Positions 1-8,854 of a stretch of DNA of 64,000 nt are shown here, one piece after another. Below the pieces are notes generated by a model, which did not search any database, was not told where the DNA came from, and saw nothing but the letters and a program-made list of their open reading frames with translations. The position numbers and the translations under genes were made by a program. This stretch comes from Leptobacterium flavescens (lineage in GTDB: Bacteria > Bacteroidota > Bacteroidia > Flavobacteriales > Flavobacteriaceae). The stretch lies in the NCBI RefSeq assembly GCF_010671605.1, contig NZ_JAABOO010000004.1:62001-126000 (forward strand), in the 5' to 3' direction. How positions within the stretch are numbered: the stretch's first letter is position 1; each line of letters begins with the position of its first letter.

Positions 1-217
1 TAGGATCGTAATCGTCTGTATGCCTGATGAGGTCGCTGGACATCATATTCAACAGAAGAGGCACCAGAATAGCAGCTCCGATCCCACTGAGCAAATGCCG
101 GAGCACCTCCCATTTTTGGGTGATCATTCCTTTGTAATACAGAAGAAGATAGTTGGTAAGTCCCGCCAGCCCTCCGATAGCGACTATCAAAACGATAAGG
201 ATAGAGATATGATTCAT
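1..217 (-). CDS. YEATS-associated membrane protein, N-terminal part (truncated by window edge)
   Basis: The first 72 codons of a minus-strand gene are visible from an ATG at 215-217; the rest lies outside the window. The peptide has one hydrophobic helix at about residues 4-26 (ending in GGLAGLTNYLLLYY) and a second beginning near residue 44 (SGIGAAILVPLLLNMMSSDL). The NY-LLxY and GIGAAxLVPLxLNxxSS pattern resembles the three-TM region of proteins annotated as YEATS-associated helix-containing, proposed to take part in membrane-linked signalling or conflict systems. The family call comes from memory of the pattern and the diagnostic C-terminal domain is not in the window. Confidence 0.6.
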   Translation of the reverse strand, partial: MNHISILIVLIVAIGGLAGLTNYLLLYYKGMITQKWEVLRHLLSGIGAAILVPLLLNMMSSDLIRHTDDYDP

Positions 218-261
218 AGCATTTATTGTTTTAGGTAAGGAGGGGAGTACTAATTTAAGGA

Positions 262-1011
262 TTATTTTGCTTTATCACTTTTTAAGTAATCCAGACTCTG
301 GTTAAAGTATTTTAGCATGGATTTGTTTAGAAACTTTTTGTACTCAGTATTTTCTTTTCTTTCAACAGATAACCAGGCCATGGCATATGCAATTATCTGT
401 TCAGGCAAGTATCCCTGACTATTCATTTCCCAACCGAATCCGGCTCCTCCTGTATTTGTTGAAAAATTGAATCTGGAATTACCCAGAAAAACACCAAACC
501 CATAAAATATAGCGGTCAGATCGGTTAAAAACTCATCATTTTCTTCAATTCGATTCTCTCCTAACAGAATTTGATGAGCTAGTTCATGGGAGATTGTTGA
601 GATCATTGAAATAGGATTTTTAAGTTGCCCTCTTTCGAGTGAGATTATTGTTTCTTTTTTGTTTTTTTCAAAAGTTCCCGAAGCACTTTTCCATTTACCG
701 TTTATATCTGCAGGAGTAGAGAGAATACTACCATCCTGCATTTCTATTGGTTGATCTGAAAACAATTGCAGTTTTATATCGACATCCCGAATATCCATTA
801 ATTCCATAGTGACTTCTAGAATAAACTCGGCATCTTCTTCAATTCCGGTAAAGGCTCTATCGTAAAAATCAATAGTTGGTGTAACAGTTCTGATTTCCTG
901 AAAATGATCTTCACCAAATTCAGCCCGAAGCCAATTCAGATCAAAATCGATCCACTCCTTATCTTCTGCAGTAATGGGTAGTTTAGTTTTTTTGCTCCAA
1001 AACATTTTCAT
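262..1011 (-). CDS. Zincin-like metallopeptidase-type protein, unnamed family
   Basis: This is a 249-residue soluble protein without signal peptide or membrane segment. It carries a zinc-protease type HELAH motif at residues 142-146 inside a helix, followed by an acidic stretch (EFLTDLTAI, about 160-168) that could supply the third metal ligand. The N-terminal 130 residues look like an alpha/beta region of unknown role. Two Met codons lie at residues 1 and 3, so the start is uncertain by two codons. It is 29 bases downstream of the DinB gene and may be co-transcribed with it. Peptidase activity is inferred only from the HExxH motif; substrate is unknown. Confidence 0.6.
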   Translation of the reverse strand: MKMFWSKKTKLPITAEDKEWIDFDLNWLRAEFGEDHFQEIRTVTPTIDFYDRAFTGIEEDAEFILEVTMELMDIRDVDIKLQLFSDQPIEMQDGSILSTPADINGKWKSASGTFEKNKKETIISLERGQLKNPISMISTISHELAHQILLGENRIEENDEFLTDLTAIFYGFGVFLGNSRFNFSTNTGGAGFGWEMNSQGYLPEQIIAYAMAWLSVERKENTEYKKFLNKSMLKYFNQSLDYLKSDKAK

Positions 1012-1040
1012 GAATAGTTTAGATCTTATCTTCTTTTATA

Positions 1041-1511
1041 TTAATCCCAGATCAAAGGCCGTTTAACTCCCAGTGTTCTGAGGTAAGCAAGCATTTGACC
1101 TGTATGAACGGCTTCGTGATAGGCAATTCTATTAAGGTAATCTCCCAGTTTTTTGTTTTGATTGACTTCACTCCGGTCGATCCGGATATTCTCCAGATCG
1201 GTTTCATCTAAACTTTTTATCATCATAAGGAATTCCTCCCGGTAGGATTCTGCAAAGTCCAATTCGTTCTTCAGGTCGCTGTATTCCAGATTCTCCCAGG
1301 GAGAAGGGTAATCACCGAGGTTTCCTCTCTTTTCAATGATCTGATGAAAGAGGTGTTCTCCCTCCAGGACGTGACGTATCATTTCTATAACAGACATGGC
1401 TTTCTCGTCGGGTTTCCAGTGATAATGCTCTTCTGGAATCCCTTCCCACAGTTTAATACTTCGTCTTCTGATCTCGGAAAAGTTAAGCAGGATCGTTTCT
1501 ATGGCGTTCAT
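1041..1511 (-). CDS. DinB family protein
   Basis: This is a 156-residue protein of the DinB/YfiT four-helix-bundle family, metal-dependent proteins often acting as bacillithiol or mycothiol transferases or of unknown function. The putative metal-binding histidines are all in place: His47 in IRHVLEGEH and the HEAVH pair (His132 and His136) followed by GQM. Length is typical. It lies 9 bases downstream of the YitT gene and 29 bases upstream of the zincin-like gene, consistent with a short transcription unit. The family is clear; the substrate is not. Confidence 0.85.
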   Translation of the reverse strand: MNAIETILLNFSEIRRRSIKLWEGIPEEHYHWKPDEKAMSVIEMIRHVLEGEHLFHQIIEKRGNLGDYPSPWENLEYSDLKNELDFAESYREEFLMMIKSLDETDLENIRIDRSEVNQNKKLGDYLNRIAYHEAVHTGQMLAYLRTLGVKRPLIWD

Positions 1512-1520
1512 TCAGTTTAC

Positions 1521-2489
1521 TTATTTTAAAGGTCTTTTTTTGATCATGCCCCCTTTTGCGTCTTTTATACTATGCATGACAATAAATGCATCTTTATCTA
1601 TCTTATCGACCTCGGTCTGTAGCTTGGACAACTCAAGTCTGGTAAGCAGGGTATATACGATATCGGTCTTTTTTAAAGGCTCTCCTCTGCCTGCAAACCC
1701 TTTTTTCCCGTAATACAAAGTACAGCCTCGGCCCATTTTTTCTATTATGGCAAGCCTGATCTCCTCGCTTTTTTGAGAAATAATGGTCACTCCCACATAT
1801 TCCTCAACTCCCGTAACTACAAAGTCTACCGTTCGCGATGCTGCCAGATAGGTAAGGATGGCATAAAGTGCGATCTCCACAGAAAACACATAAGCGGCGA
1901 CGGCAAAAATAATAATATTGAAGATCAATATGACATCCCCAATGGTAAGGATGGTGATGCGCCCCACAAAAACGGCAAGAACTTCAGTACCATCAATAAC
2001 AGAACCTCCCCGAACTGCCAGTCCTATACCCAGACCCAGGAAAAAACCACCGAAAAGGGCGATAAGCAATTTATCGTCGGTTACAGACGGAAAGGGAATA
2101 AAATGTATAGCGATAGCCAGGAGAATAATGGCCACGATGCTTTTTATAGCAAACAACCGGCCAATTGTATAGAAAGCCAGCGCAATAAAAGGAACATTGA
2201 TAAGGACGATCAGAATGGAAAGGGGTATACCGGTCAATTCGGCTGCGATCAGGGAAATTCCGGTTACTCCGCCGTCGAGAAAAGAATTGGGAAGTAAAAA
2301 ACCGTTTAATCCGAAACTGGCCGACAGTATTCCCATAGAGATCATAAAACTATCTGACAGAAAGTGCCTGAGTTCAACTTTGGTGTTCTGGATCTCCTTT
2401 TCAAACTGTTTTGAAGAAGGTAATGTGTCCCGTTTTTTAAACTGTCGCTTGACTGTTTCCGTAACGATATATTTAAAAATCGGATTCAT
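1521..2489 (-). CDS. YitT family membrane protein (DUF161 + DUF2179)
   Basis: This is a 322-residue inner-membrane protein. After a cytoplasmic segment of about 50 residues there are five to six hydrophobic helices (about 50-210) with the family's glycine-rich SFGLNGFLLPNSFLDGGVTGIS segment, then a soluble C-terminal DUF2179 domain from about residue 230 (ARG-cysteine-TLYYGKKG region). YitT proteins are widespread and uncharacterised; transport has been suggested. It appears to be the first gene of a unit running through DinB. Confidence 0.85.
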   Translation of the reverse strand: MNPIFKYIVTETVKRQFKKRDTLPSSKQFEKEIQNTKVELRHFLSDSFMISMGILSASFGLNGFLLPNSFLDGGVTGISLIAAELTGIPLSILIVLINVPFIALAFYTIGRLFAIKSIVAIILLAIAIHFIPFPSVTDDKLLIALFGGFFLGLGIGLAVRGGSVIDGTEVLAVFVGRITILTIGDVILIFNIIIFAVAAYVFSVEIALYAILTYLAASRTVDFVVTGVEEYVGVTIISQKSEEIRLAIIEKMGRGCTLYYGKKGFAGRGEPLKKTDIVYTLLTRLELSKLQTEVDKIDKDAFIVMHSIKDAKGGMIKKRPLK

Positions 2490-2549
2490 TTTATCTTTTA
2501 GTATTATCAGAATTGGAAAATAGAGACAAATCTAAATGGAAAGCTCTGG

Positions 2550-2561
2550 GATTCCGGAATC
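2550..2561. repeat. 12-bp perfect palindrome upstream of the YitT gene
   Basis: GATTCCGGAATC reads the same on both strands and lies about 60 bases upstream of the YitT start codon, in the 145-base gap between that gene and the NAD(P)-binding protein gene. It could be an operator. A 12-bp palindrome can also occur by chance in a window of this size, so this is a weak call. Confidence 0.2.
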
Positions 2562-2634
2562 AGCCCGTTGTACTTAAAGATAAGATTTTTATTTGAAGTT
2601 CGTGCAAAGTCTGGGTTAGAGCGATTCTTTCTAT

Positions 2635-3267
2635 TCAATATATTACGGCGGGAGTTTTATGAATATAAGTTTTCTCTCTTAGTATTTTCAATATAAAATG
2701 TGCTACATCTTTTCGTGAGATCATTTTAGTCAGAACATAACTGCCTAAATCCGGTCCGTGGCGGTATTTTGTTCTTTTCTTCCCATTGGTGAGCTGACCG
2801 GGACGAAGGATGGTCCATTCCAGATTACTTTGCATAATTAATTTTTCCTGTTTGGATTTATCTCTGAAATAGAAAAAAAGAATAACAGGGATTACAAACA
2901 AAGTATAGTACAAACCAAGCCTGAACCTGCTATCTCTAATCCCTAAAGAGGTGATGCAGATGAATCTGCTAAGCTTCTTTTTTTTCATTGCAGTAATGAT
3001 ATTTCTTGTCCCTTCAGATAAGATGGTAGTTTTAATAAAAAATTTTTTATGCCCCAGTGCAGATAGTACAGCATCCTGTCCTTCGACGGCAGCTTCCACA
3101 TTTTCAGAATTCAGAACATTCCCTTTTAATACCTTTAAGTTGGGATTTTCGAGCTTCACTTTCGCAGGATTACGGACCATTGCCGTAATACAATGACCTT
3201 CTTCAAGTGCCTGAGCTATCAACTGACGCCCTGTTTTCCCTGTTCCGCCAATGATTAGAAGATTCAT
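2635..3267 (-). CDS. NAD(P)-binding atypical SDR (NmrA-like)
   Basis: This is a 210-residue Rossmann-fold protein. The N-terminal nucleotide-binding loop GGTGKTGRQLI (residues 7-17) directly follows the first beta strand, and the sequence DAVLSALGHKKFF and the LRPGQLTNGKK segment match atypical short-chain dehydrogenases of the NAD(P)H-binding/NmrA group. These act as oxidoreductases or redox sensors. The classic Tyr-x-x-x-Lys pair is not obvious, so enzymatic activity is uncertain. It is monocistronic as far as can be seen, with 160 and 145 base gaps on either side. Confidence 0.75.
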   Translation of the reverse strand: MNLLIIGGTGKTGRQLIAQALEEGHCITAMVRNPAKVKLENPNLKVLKGNVLNSENVEAAVEGQDAVLSALGHKKFFIKTTILSEGTRNIITAMKKKKLSRFICITSLGIRDSRFRLGLYYTLFVIPVILFFYFRDKSKQEKLIMQSNLEWTILRPGQLTNGKKRTKYRHGPDLGSYVLTKMISRKDVAHFILKILREKTYIHKTPAVIY

Positions 3268-3427
3268 TTTATTAAAATTAGGATTCTAATGCTAATCTCA
3301 TAAATTTTAAAATACGATAAAATGTATTTTGACCGAACTGTTGAATACTATGGATAGAATGTAGCTAAGAACTATGCATGTTTTACTTATCATTCTATTT
3401 CGGACTGTGTTTCTATATTCCAGAACA

Positions 3428-6154
3428 TTATCTCCACCTATTAACCCTTTCAGCTTTGTCCTGAAACTGGGAAGCAAGTGAATTTATCCTAGATTTAAGA
3501 AGTAATTTACGTCCTTCTATTGTTCTGGTATAGATTAATTCGCAAGGTCCTACTATCTGTGACCATTGATCTCTGAAATATTCTGAAGACCGTTTTTTCT
3601 TTCCTATGATTTCCGGTACCGAATGATAATCTCTTTGTGAGAAAACCTTCAGGAAAAAACTTTTTCGAATTATTAAATATCTGGGATTGTTGGGAGGAGC
3701 TATTATTTCCTGTAAAGATTTAATGAAGACCGCTTTCTCATAAGTGGTTCCACCTTCCAGATGACAATAGATAGCTCCCCAATCATCAATATGAGAAACT
3801 ACGGTAAGCTTAGATCGATTTGTCCGAATAGCCCGGATGGCAGTTAAAGATTTCAGAAGGCTTTTTCCTATTTGACTAATATCTTTAGAAATATCCCTAT
3901 ACTTAATATACATTCTTAATGTCGTGTAAAATAATCTACCAAAGAGCAAGGTAGAAAATACACCAATGATGAAGAGCCAGTTAAAAAGTTGATCAGGATT
4001 TTTAATATGTCTTGTTAAGTGAATAAATTCTTCAAAAAGTGTTTCCCCGTATGCCAGAAGTAGTGAACTTAGTATAGCTACCATATTGGCAATAGTTTTG
4101 TTATAATACATGGATTTTACCTTGTTATAACTCTGTTCTTCCGGGAAAGGTACTTTTATTTCTTCTATGAGGAGAGAACCGGTTTTTAAAGCTTCTTTCC
4201 ATTTTTCCTTAAGTAAATCTCTCCTTTCTGCGTTAATAAACATTTTATTATTTATCTCTTCAATTTCTTGTATACCTGTTATTTTGTCCGGAAGTTTGAG
4301 GCGTCCAATACCATTTTCAATTCTCGCTTCTTTCTCAAAAGAAACTCCAACGAAAGCACGGAATCGTCTCTTTAAAAGTTGAATGTCATTTCCTCCGTCG
4401 AAGACAGTAGGGTCAACACAAGCGAGATGCCAGATGTTGGCTGCTTTATCCATATTTAACCTGTCTGTACGTATGGCTCGCCCTCTCATTTGATTAGACT
4501 GCACATAAGATCCCACAAAACTGGCTAGAATAAGTGAGTTAATAGAAGGCGCATCCCAACCTTCTCCCAGCAGTGATTTTGTTCCGGTTAAAACTTCTAT
4601 ATAACCTTTCTCAAACAATTGGGTGATGATGTGAACAATATGATGTTTGAATTGATCAGAAGAATTAATAATTAAATACTTCTGATCATAGGAAAGTGGA
4701 TTAGCGGAAATTTTACTGATTCCATATTTGCTGGCTATTTCTCTAAAGGAGGCAAGAGCTGTTTCTGGAATAATAACCAGAGATCCTGATAATACTCCAA
4801 GCTTTATATGGAGAGAATTGTTTCTCCGTAATTGCTCAAAAATGGGGACAACTCCGATCTTGTCTAATTCAATTTCACTTTCAGGATGTTGAACCAGATA
4901 TTCTCTTCTGATATAATCGGTGAGAATAACCATTCTCAGATTTTGCTTGAGTTGATTATACTCAAAATCAACAATCGTCTTAATACTTTCTAATTTGCTG
5001 ATACTGGAGCTTAAAAAACTATTTATTTTTCGATTATCAGTAAAATTTACGGTACGTCTTTCCAGTACACCATTTCTCTTAAGTTTATTAATAAGTGCTT
5101 GTTGATGATCTTCGTACTTACTAAAACTTTTTGGAGAATTAAAGAGATAAAAGGTGAGAAGAGTTTCCATCCACTCATAATTCAGTTTGGGAACGGAGAA
5201 TTTTGCGCTACCAATAATTTCCAAATGCTCCTCTCTCAATTTTGTACCGGCTGCATGGAGAAAAATGAGTATGGCTGAATAAGATTCAAGATTGCTGTAA
5301 ATCCACTCAAGATGTTGATCAGGTATTTTATAAACTTCGTATTGTTCGAGTGCCTCAATGAGAAGTTGATCTGTTTTGATCTCATTGAATAATTTTTGAG
5401 CTCTTTGCCGATGAATATCTATCTTCTGTACTTCTACAACTGTTGGCTGAGAGAAAAACACGTAATCCTGATGAGGACAAAGATCATCTTCAATCACTAG
5501 TTCCGGAACAGATATTTCAGTATCAACAGGGCCGTTGAGATCAAGGTAACGTTCCCATTCAGAATAGGAAACATCATAAGGAGGAGTAGCTGTCAATCCA
5601 ACTACTGTGGGTTTTAATTCATTTTTGATTGCGTTAAGTGAGTTCCACCATGCATTTTTTAAATGATGAGCCTCATCTACAACTATGACTCCTAAGTTTT
5701 GAGATTTAAACCGCTCAATAACTTCCCGGGTTTTGAAAAGGGAACTTCCATTACCGTTCTCTTCATTACCATTTTCTTCCTCGTTCTCCTCTTGTTCCTG
5801 ATCGGGATCTTTTCCAGTACAAGCTGCATGGAGCCCTTGATAGGTTGCCACAGTGAGGAATTTAGGATTGTGAATATCCTTTGAGATCCAATCAGGTTTT
5901 TGATCAACTTGTATGAAGAGTTCACAGAAGCGTTTAACCCATTGATTCCTAATGGCAATTGTTGGAGCTAAAATAAGAGCAGGTTTATTAAGTCGAAGAG
6001 TAACTTCCAGCCCCAGAACTGTTTTTCCTGATCCCGGAGGTGCCACTATATGAAGATGATCATCACTAAGATGTTCTTCTAATTCATCAAGTACTCTTTT
6101 TTGATATTTTCTCCAGTTATATTTGAATTTTATGTCGGAAGGAAACTGTTTCAA
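3428..6154 (-). CDS. DEAD/DEAH-type superfamily 2 helicase with C-terminal membrane segments
   Basis: This is a 908-residue protein. The N-terminal half is a superfamily 2 helicase/translocase: motif I APPGSGKT (38-45), motif II DEAH (160-163), motif III TATPP (188-192), motif V GEGWDAP (530-536) and motif VI QMRGRAIRTDR (555-565). An acidic low-complexity insert rich in E, N and Q lies at about 117-137 between motifs I and II. Two hydrophobic segments at about 688-702 and 725-745 suggest membrane anchoring, followed by about 160 residues of unknown fold. Translation probably starts at TTG: an in-frame stop lies just upstream and no ATG follows nearby. It is 14 bases downstream of a small membrane protein gene. 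A role in nucleic-acid surveillance or phage defence is inference only. Confidence 0.85.
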   Translation of the reverse strand: MKQFPSDIKFKYNWRKYQKRVLDELEEHLSDDHLHIVAPPGSGKTVLGLEVTLRLNKPALILAPTIAIRNQWVKRFCELFIQVDQKPDWISKDIHNPKFLTVATYQGLHAACTGKDPDQEQEENEEENGNEENGNGSSLFKTREVIERFKSQNLGVIVVDEAHHLKNAWWNSLNAIKNELKPTVVGLTATPPYDVSYSEWERYLDLNGPVDTEISVPELVIEDDLCPHQDYVFFSQPTVVEVQKIDIHRQRAQKLFNEIKTDQLLIEALEQYEVYKIPDQHLEWIYSNLESYSAILIFLHAAGTKLREEHLEIIGSAKFSVPKLNYEWMETLLTFYLFNSPKSFSKYEDHQQALINKLKRNGVLERRTVNFTDNRKINSFLSSSISKLESIKTIVDFEYNQLKQNLRMVILTDYIRREYLVQHPESEIELDKIGVVPIFEQLRRNNSLHIKLGVLSGSLVIIPETALASFREIASKYGISKISANPLSYDQKYLIINSSDQFKHHIVHIITQLFEKGYIEVLTGTKSLLGEGWDAPSINSLILASFVGSYVQSNQMRGRAIRTDRLNMDKAANIWHLACVDPTVFDGGNDIQLLKRRFRAFVGVSFEKEARIENGIGRLKLPDKITGIQEIEEINNKMFINAERRDLLKEKWKEALKTGSLLIEEIKVPFPEEQSYNKVKSMYYNKTIANMVAILSSLLLAYGETLFEEFIHLTRHIKNPDQLFNWLFIIGVFSTLLFGRLFYTTLRMYIKYRDISKDISQIGKSLLKSLTAIRAIRTNRSKLTVVSHIDDWGAIYCHLEGGTTYEKAVFIKSLQEIIAPPNNPRYLIIRKSFFLKVFSQRDYHSVPEIIGKKKRSSEYFRDQWSQIVGPCELIYTRTIEGRKLLLKSRINSLASQFQDKAERVNRWR

Positions 6155-6168
6155 GCGAATATTTTTTA

Positions 6169-6558
6169 TTAAGAAGTTCTTTTTAGAGATCTGATTGCCA
6201 ATATCACATTTATCAGAAAGATCAGGATAGAGAGGACATATAACAGAGTCCAGAAATCATATGCATAGGAATAAAATCTTATGGAAAATAAATAGACAAT
6301 AAATACGATCAGTTGTAAAACAAGAAGAAACGGATTGATCTTTAATTTAAAAATAAATAATATCATATAAACCAGTATGATAAGTGGCCAGGTAGCCCAA
6401 CTTGCCCACCATAAATAATTGGTAATATCCCAGGCCCATCCTACTGTTTTATTGATCCCGTAAGTCCCAATGTTTTTATCGATCAGGATACTGAGGATAA
6501 AGAGGAAAAGAAAAACTAAAATTGTTATTCCTCGTTGACTTTTTTTATTCTTTACCAT
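6169..6558 (-). CDS. Small four-TM membrane protein of unknown function
   Basis: This 129-residue protein consists almost entirely of hydrophobic helices (about 10-27, 42-70, 75-95 and 103-123) with a basic N-terminus and C-terminus. I do not recognise the family. Its start overlaps the stop of the upstream SDR gene by 7 bases and its stop is 14 bases from the helicase start, so the SDR/MDR genes, this protein and the helicase may be transcribed together. It could be a membrane partner of the helicase, which also has membrane segments. Confidence 0.7.
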   Translation of the reverse strand: MVKNKKSQRGITILVFLFLFILSILIDKNIGTYGINKTVGWAWDITNYLWWASWATWPLIILVYMILFIFKLKINPFLLVLQLIVFIVYLFSIRFYSYAYDFWTLLYVLSILIFLINVILAIRSLKRTS

Positions 6559-7223
6559 TCTATTTCCGATCGGGTTTCTACATCCCAGAACATTCCGTTT
6601 CTGAAATTACTGATTACAAAATCGAATATCCCTTCTGCCGATTCTTCGGGGGAAAGCCTCCCGCTGGTATCGTCTCCGGAAATCATGGTCCGTACCCAGC
6701 CGGGATGAATAACTGCAACTTTGTATTTGCCTGAAAAGCGATTGGTAAGCAGTTTTGTATACATATTCAGGGCTGTTTTGGACATTCGGTATGCCGGAGA
6801 ACAGGACGAAACACAGGGTCCTATCGCTCCCATTTTGGAAGAAATATTGATCAGTTTGGCTGAATCGTTCAATAGTGGAATAAGGGCTTCCGTTAAAAAG
6901 ATGGTCCCGAAGAGATTGGTTTCAAAAGTAGTTCTCAGACTTTCTTCCTCCGGAAGCATATGGTTCAGATCAGGCCCTATACCCGCATTATTGATAAGGA
7001 GATCTATTTGCAGGTCCTTGCTGATAAGAAGGTCCTTAAAACTCTGAATGCTGTTATTTTGAGTAAGGTCAAGTTTATAAGCCTGAAAGGCTTTATCCGT
7101 AATTCCGTGAACTTCACCATTCCTGCTTGTTCCGATGACCTGATAATCGTTTTGTAGAAATTTTTTTGCCAGGGCAAGACCAATACCCTGACTCGCTCCT
7201 GTTATAAGTACGGTTTTTTTCAC
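6552..7223 (-). CDS. SDR family NAD(P)-dependent oxidoreductase
   Basis: This 223-residue classical short-chain dehydrogenase has the cofactor loop TGASQGIG (8-15), the NNAG motif (78-81), the catalytic serine region (about 128-129) and the catalytic pair Tyr145/Lys149 in YRMSK. The start is GTG at 7221-7223, which overlaps the stop of the upstream dehydrogenase in a GTGA arrangement, implying translational coupling. Substrate is unknown. The pairing with a zinc-independent medium-chain reductase suggests sequential redox steps on one carbonyl substrate. Confidence 0.88.
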   Translation of the reverse strand: MKKTVLITGASQGIGLALAKKFLQNDYQVIGTSRNGEVHGITDKAFQAYKLDLTQNNSIQSFKDLLISKDLQIDLLINNAGIGPDLNHMLPEEESLRTTFETNLFGTIFLTEALIPLLNDSAKLINISSKMGAIGPCVSSCSPAYRMSKTALNMYTKLLTNRFSGKYKVAVIHPGWVRTMISGDDTSGRLSPEESAEGIFDFVISNFRNGMFWDVETRSEIEW

Positions 7224-8203
7224 TGTTTCTTCTGAATTAAATGTTTAAGATCTATTGCGATATTTCCTTTTTTATACCCGCTTTCCACATAACGGTGTGC
7301 TTCGGCCGTTTGTTCCAGGGGATAGGATCTGTCAATGACTGCTTTTATTTTACCTTCCTCCATTAGCTGTGCCAGGTAATCCAGGTCTTCAACTTTGTAT
7401 TTTGCCAATTGAGAAATTACCTTTTTATCTTTTAAGAACATCCCTTTTATCACTTTGGAAAGTACAGGTGTTGCCATGATATAGCGCCCTTTGACTTTTA
7501 GTGCCCTGATACATGCCGAAAAGGAACTTTTGCCCACCAGATCAAAGATAATATCATAGGTTTCCTGCTTTTCGGTACAATCTTCCCTGCTGTAGTCTAT
7601 AACGTGATCTGCGCCAATAGAGCGCATCATTTCCAGTTTTTCGGCACTATCGACTGCTGTTACTTCCAAACCGAAATATTTGGCCAGCTGAATGGCAAAA
7701 CTGCCAAAATTACCTCCTCCACCAATGATAAGTATCTTTTCTCCTTTTTTTGGGTCTGCTTTTCTCAGGTAATGCAATGCATTGAGTCCGCCGGTTGGAA
7801 TAATTGCGGCTTTGTCAAAACTGACTTCTTCCGGTTTTAAAGCGATGGTTGCATTGCCCGGCAGGCAAATATATTCTGCATAGGCTCCCATTCTAACTGT
7901 GGTTGCCGCGAAGACCGGATCGCCCGTTTTGAATCCGTTTACTTTGTTACCCACAGCTTCAATCACTCCGGCCAGTTCCTGCCCGAGGACCTTTATCCTG
8001 GGTTTAAAAAAACCGAACATAAGCCGTAAAGGAAGCCAGTATAAGAGAGGGAATTTAAAAGCACGTATTTCACAATCGCCGGCAGTTACCGTAGTGGCAT
8101 GCACCCTTATAAGCACCTGATGCTCTTTGGGAACAGGCTTTTTTACCTCTTTAAGCTGAAGTACTTCCGGTGGCCCGTATTGGTCAAAAACGATTGCTTT
8201 CAT
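7220..8203 (-). CDS. Quinone oxidoreductase-like MDR family NAD(P)-dependent dehydrogenase
   Basis: This 327-residue medium-chain reductase has an N-terminal GroES-like domain and a Rossmann domain with the nucleotide loop IGGGGNFGSFAIQLAK (about 160-175). Cysteine ligands for catalytic or structural zinc are not apparent, as in the quinone oxidoreductase/enoyl reductase branch. The DLVGKSSF and AKYKVEDL segments match NAD(P)-dependent alcohol dehydrogenases common in Bacteroidota. It is the upstream partner of the SDR gene, which overlaps it by four bases. Confidence 0.85.
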   Translation of the reverse strand: MKAIVFDQYGPPEVLQLKEVKKPVPKEHQVLIRVHATTVTAGDCEIRAFKFPLLYWLPLRLMFGFFKPRIKVLGQELAGVIEAVGNKVNGFKTGDPVFAATTVRMGAYAEYICLPGNATIALKPEEVSFDKAAIIPTGGLNALHYLRKADPKKGEKILIIGGGGNFGSFAIQLAKYFGLEVTAVDSAEKLEMMRSIGADHVIDYSREDCTEKQETYDIIFDLVGKSSFSACIRALKVKGRYIMATPVLSKVIKGMFLKDKKVISQLAKYKVEDLDYLAQLMEEGKIKAVIDRSYPLEQTAEAHRYVESGYKKGNIAIDLKHLIQKKQ

Positions 8204-8403
8204 CAGGTTGAGGTTGGTTGTATTAAAGGTTCATTTAAACCTGATGTAATTTATAAAATTAAATCTCAGAAACCTTGAAGCTTAGTAAAGTTTATACATC
8301 CTTTATAAAGCACTTTTAAAATTTGATAAAGGAGTAACTTTGATTTGATAAATCTTTTGTTGGATTTGTTAATGATTTGATTATTAATTAATGGTATTCG
8401 TTC

Positions 8404-8769
8404 TTAGTCATTGAGATCCTTTAGCTTTCTTTCATCACTGATCTCTCCTTCAATATTGTAATAGGCCACGATCTGCTCTATGAGTCCGTCTTTTGGGAAA
8501 TACCATTCGCTTACTTCCAGTTTAAAATCGCCCTGAACAGCTGTATATCGTACGCAAGCCCGGTCCTCGTCGTAGATCTCATCGTGTAATTCAAAGCGAT
8601 GACCCAGGAATTTATCCCTGTTTACTGCTACCAGATCGGTATATGCCTTTTTGCCGTCGATGGTGCCATACGGACTCGTATGACTAAAATTTTCTGTGAT
8701 GGGAAGATTGTAGAAATCGCCTTCTTCCCAGGCTTTAAACCATCTTTTTACTAATTCCCGAAGTTCCAT
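8404..8769 (-). CDS. Nuclear transport factor 2 / SnoaL-like protein
   Basis: This 121-residue protein fits the cone-like NTF2 fold: an N-terminal helix (LVKRWFKAWEEGDF), a central NFSHTSPYGTIDGKKAY segment typical of SnoaL-like proteins, and a C-terminal sheet ending in VAYYNIEGEI. Such proteins are small-molecule binding enzymes or scaffolds of variable function. It is flanked by gaps of 200 bases upstream and 85 bases downstream, so it is probably its own unit. Confidence 0.75.
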   Translation of the reverse strand: MELRELVKRWFKAWEEGDFYNLPITENFSHTSPYGTIDGKKAYTDLVAVNRDKFLGHRFELHDEIYDEDRACVRYTAVQGDFKLEVSEWYFPKDGLIEQIVAYYNIEGEISDERKLKDLND

Positions 8770-8854
8770 TTTTGACAGGTTTTTGTTTTTTAAGTTAGGG
8801 ATAAAATTTTAAAGGATTGGAGATGATAAAGCATTTTTTGATATGTCATTTAGA

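Noticed and set aside
1773-2297. 174-codon plus-strand frame opposite YitT
   Set aside because: Asn/Gly/Asp-rich, low-complexity translation antisense to a well-conserved gene; a shadow frame.
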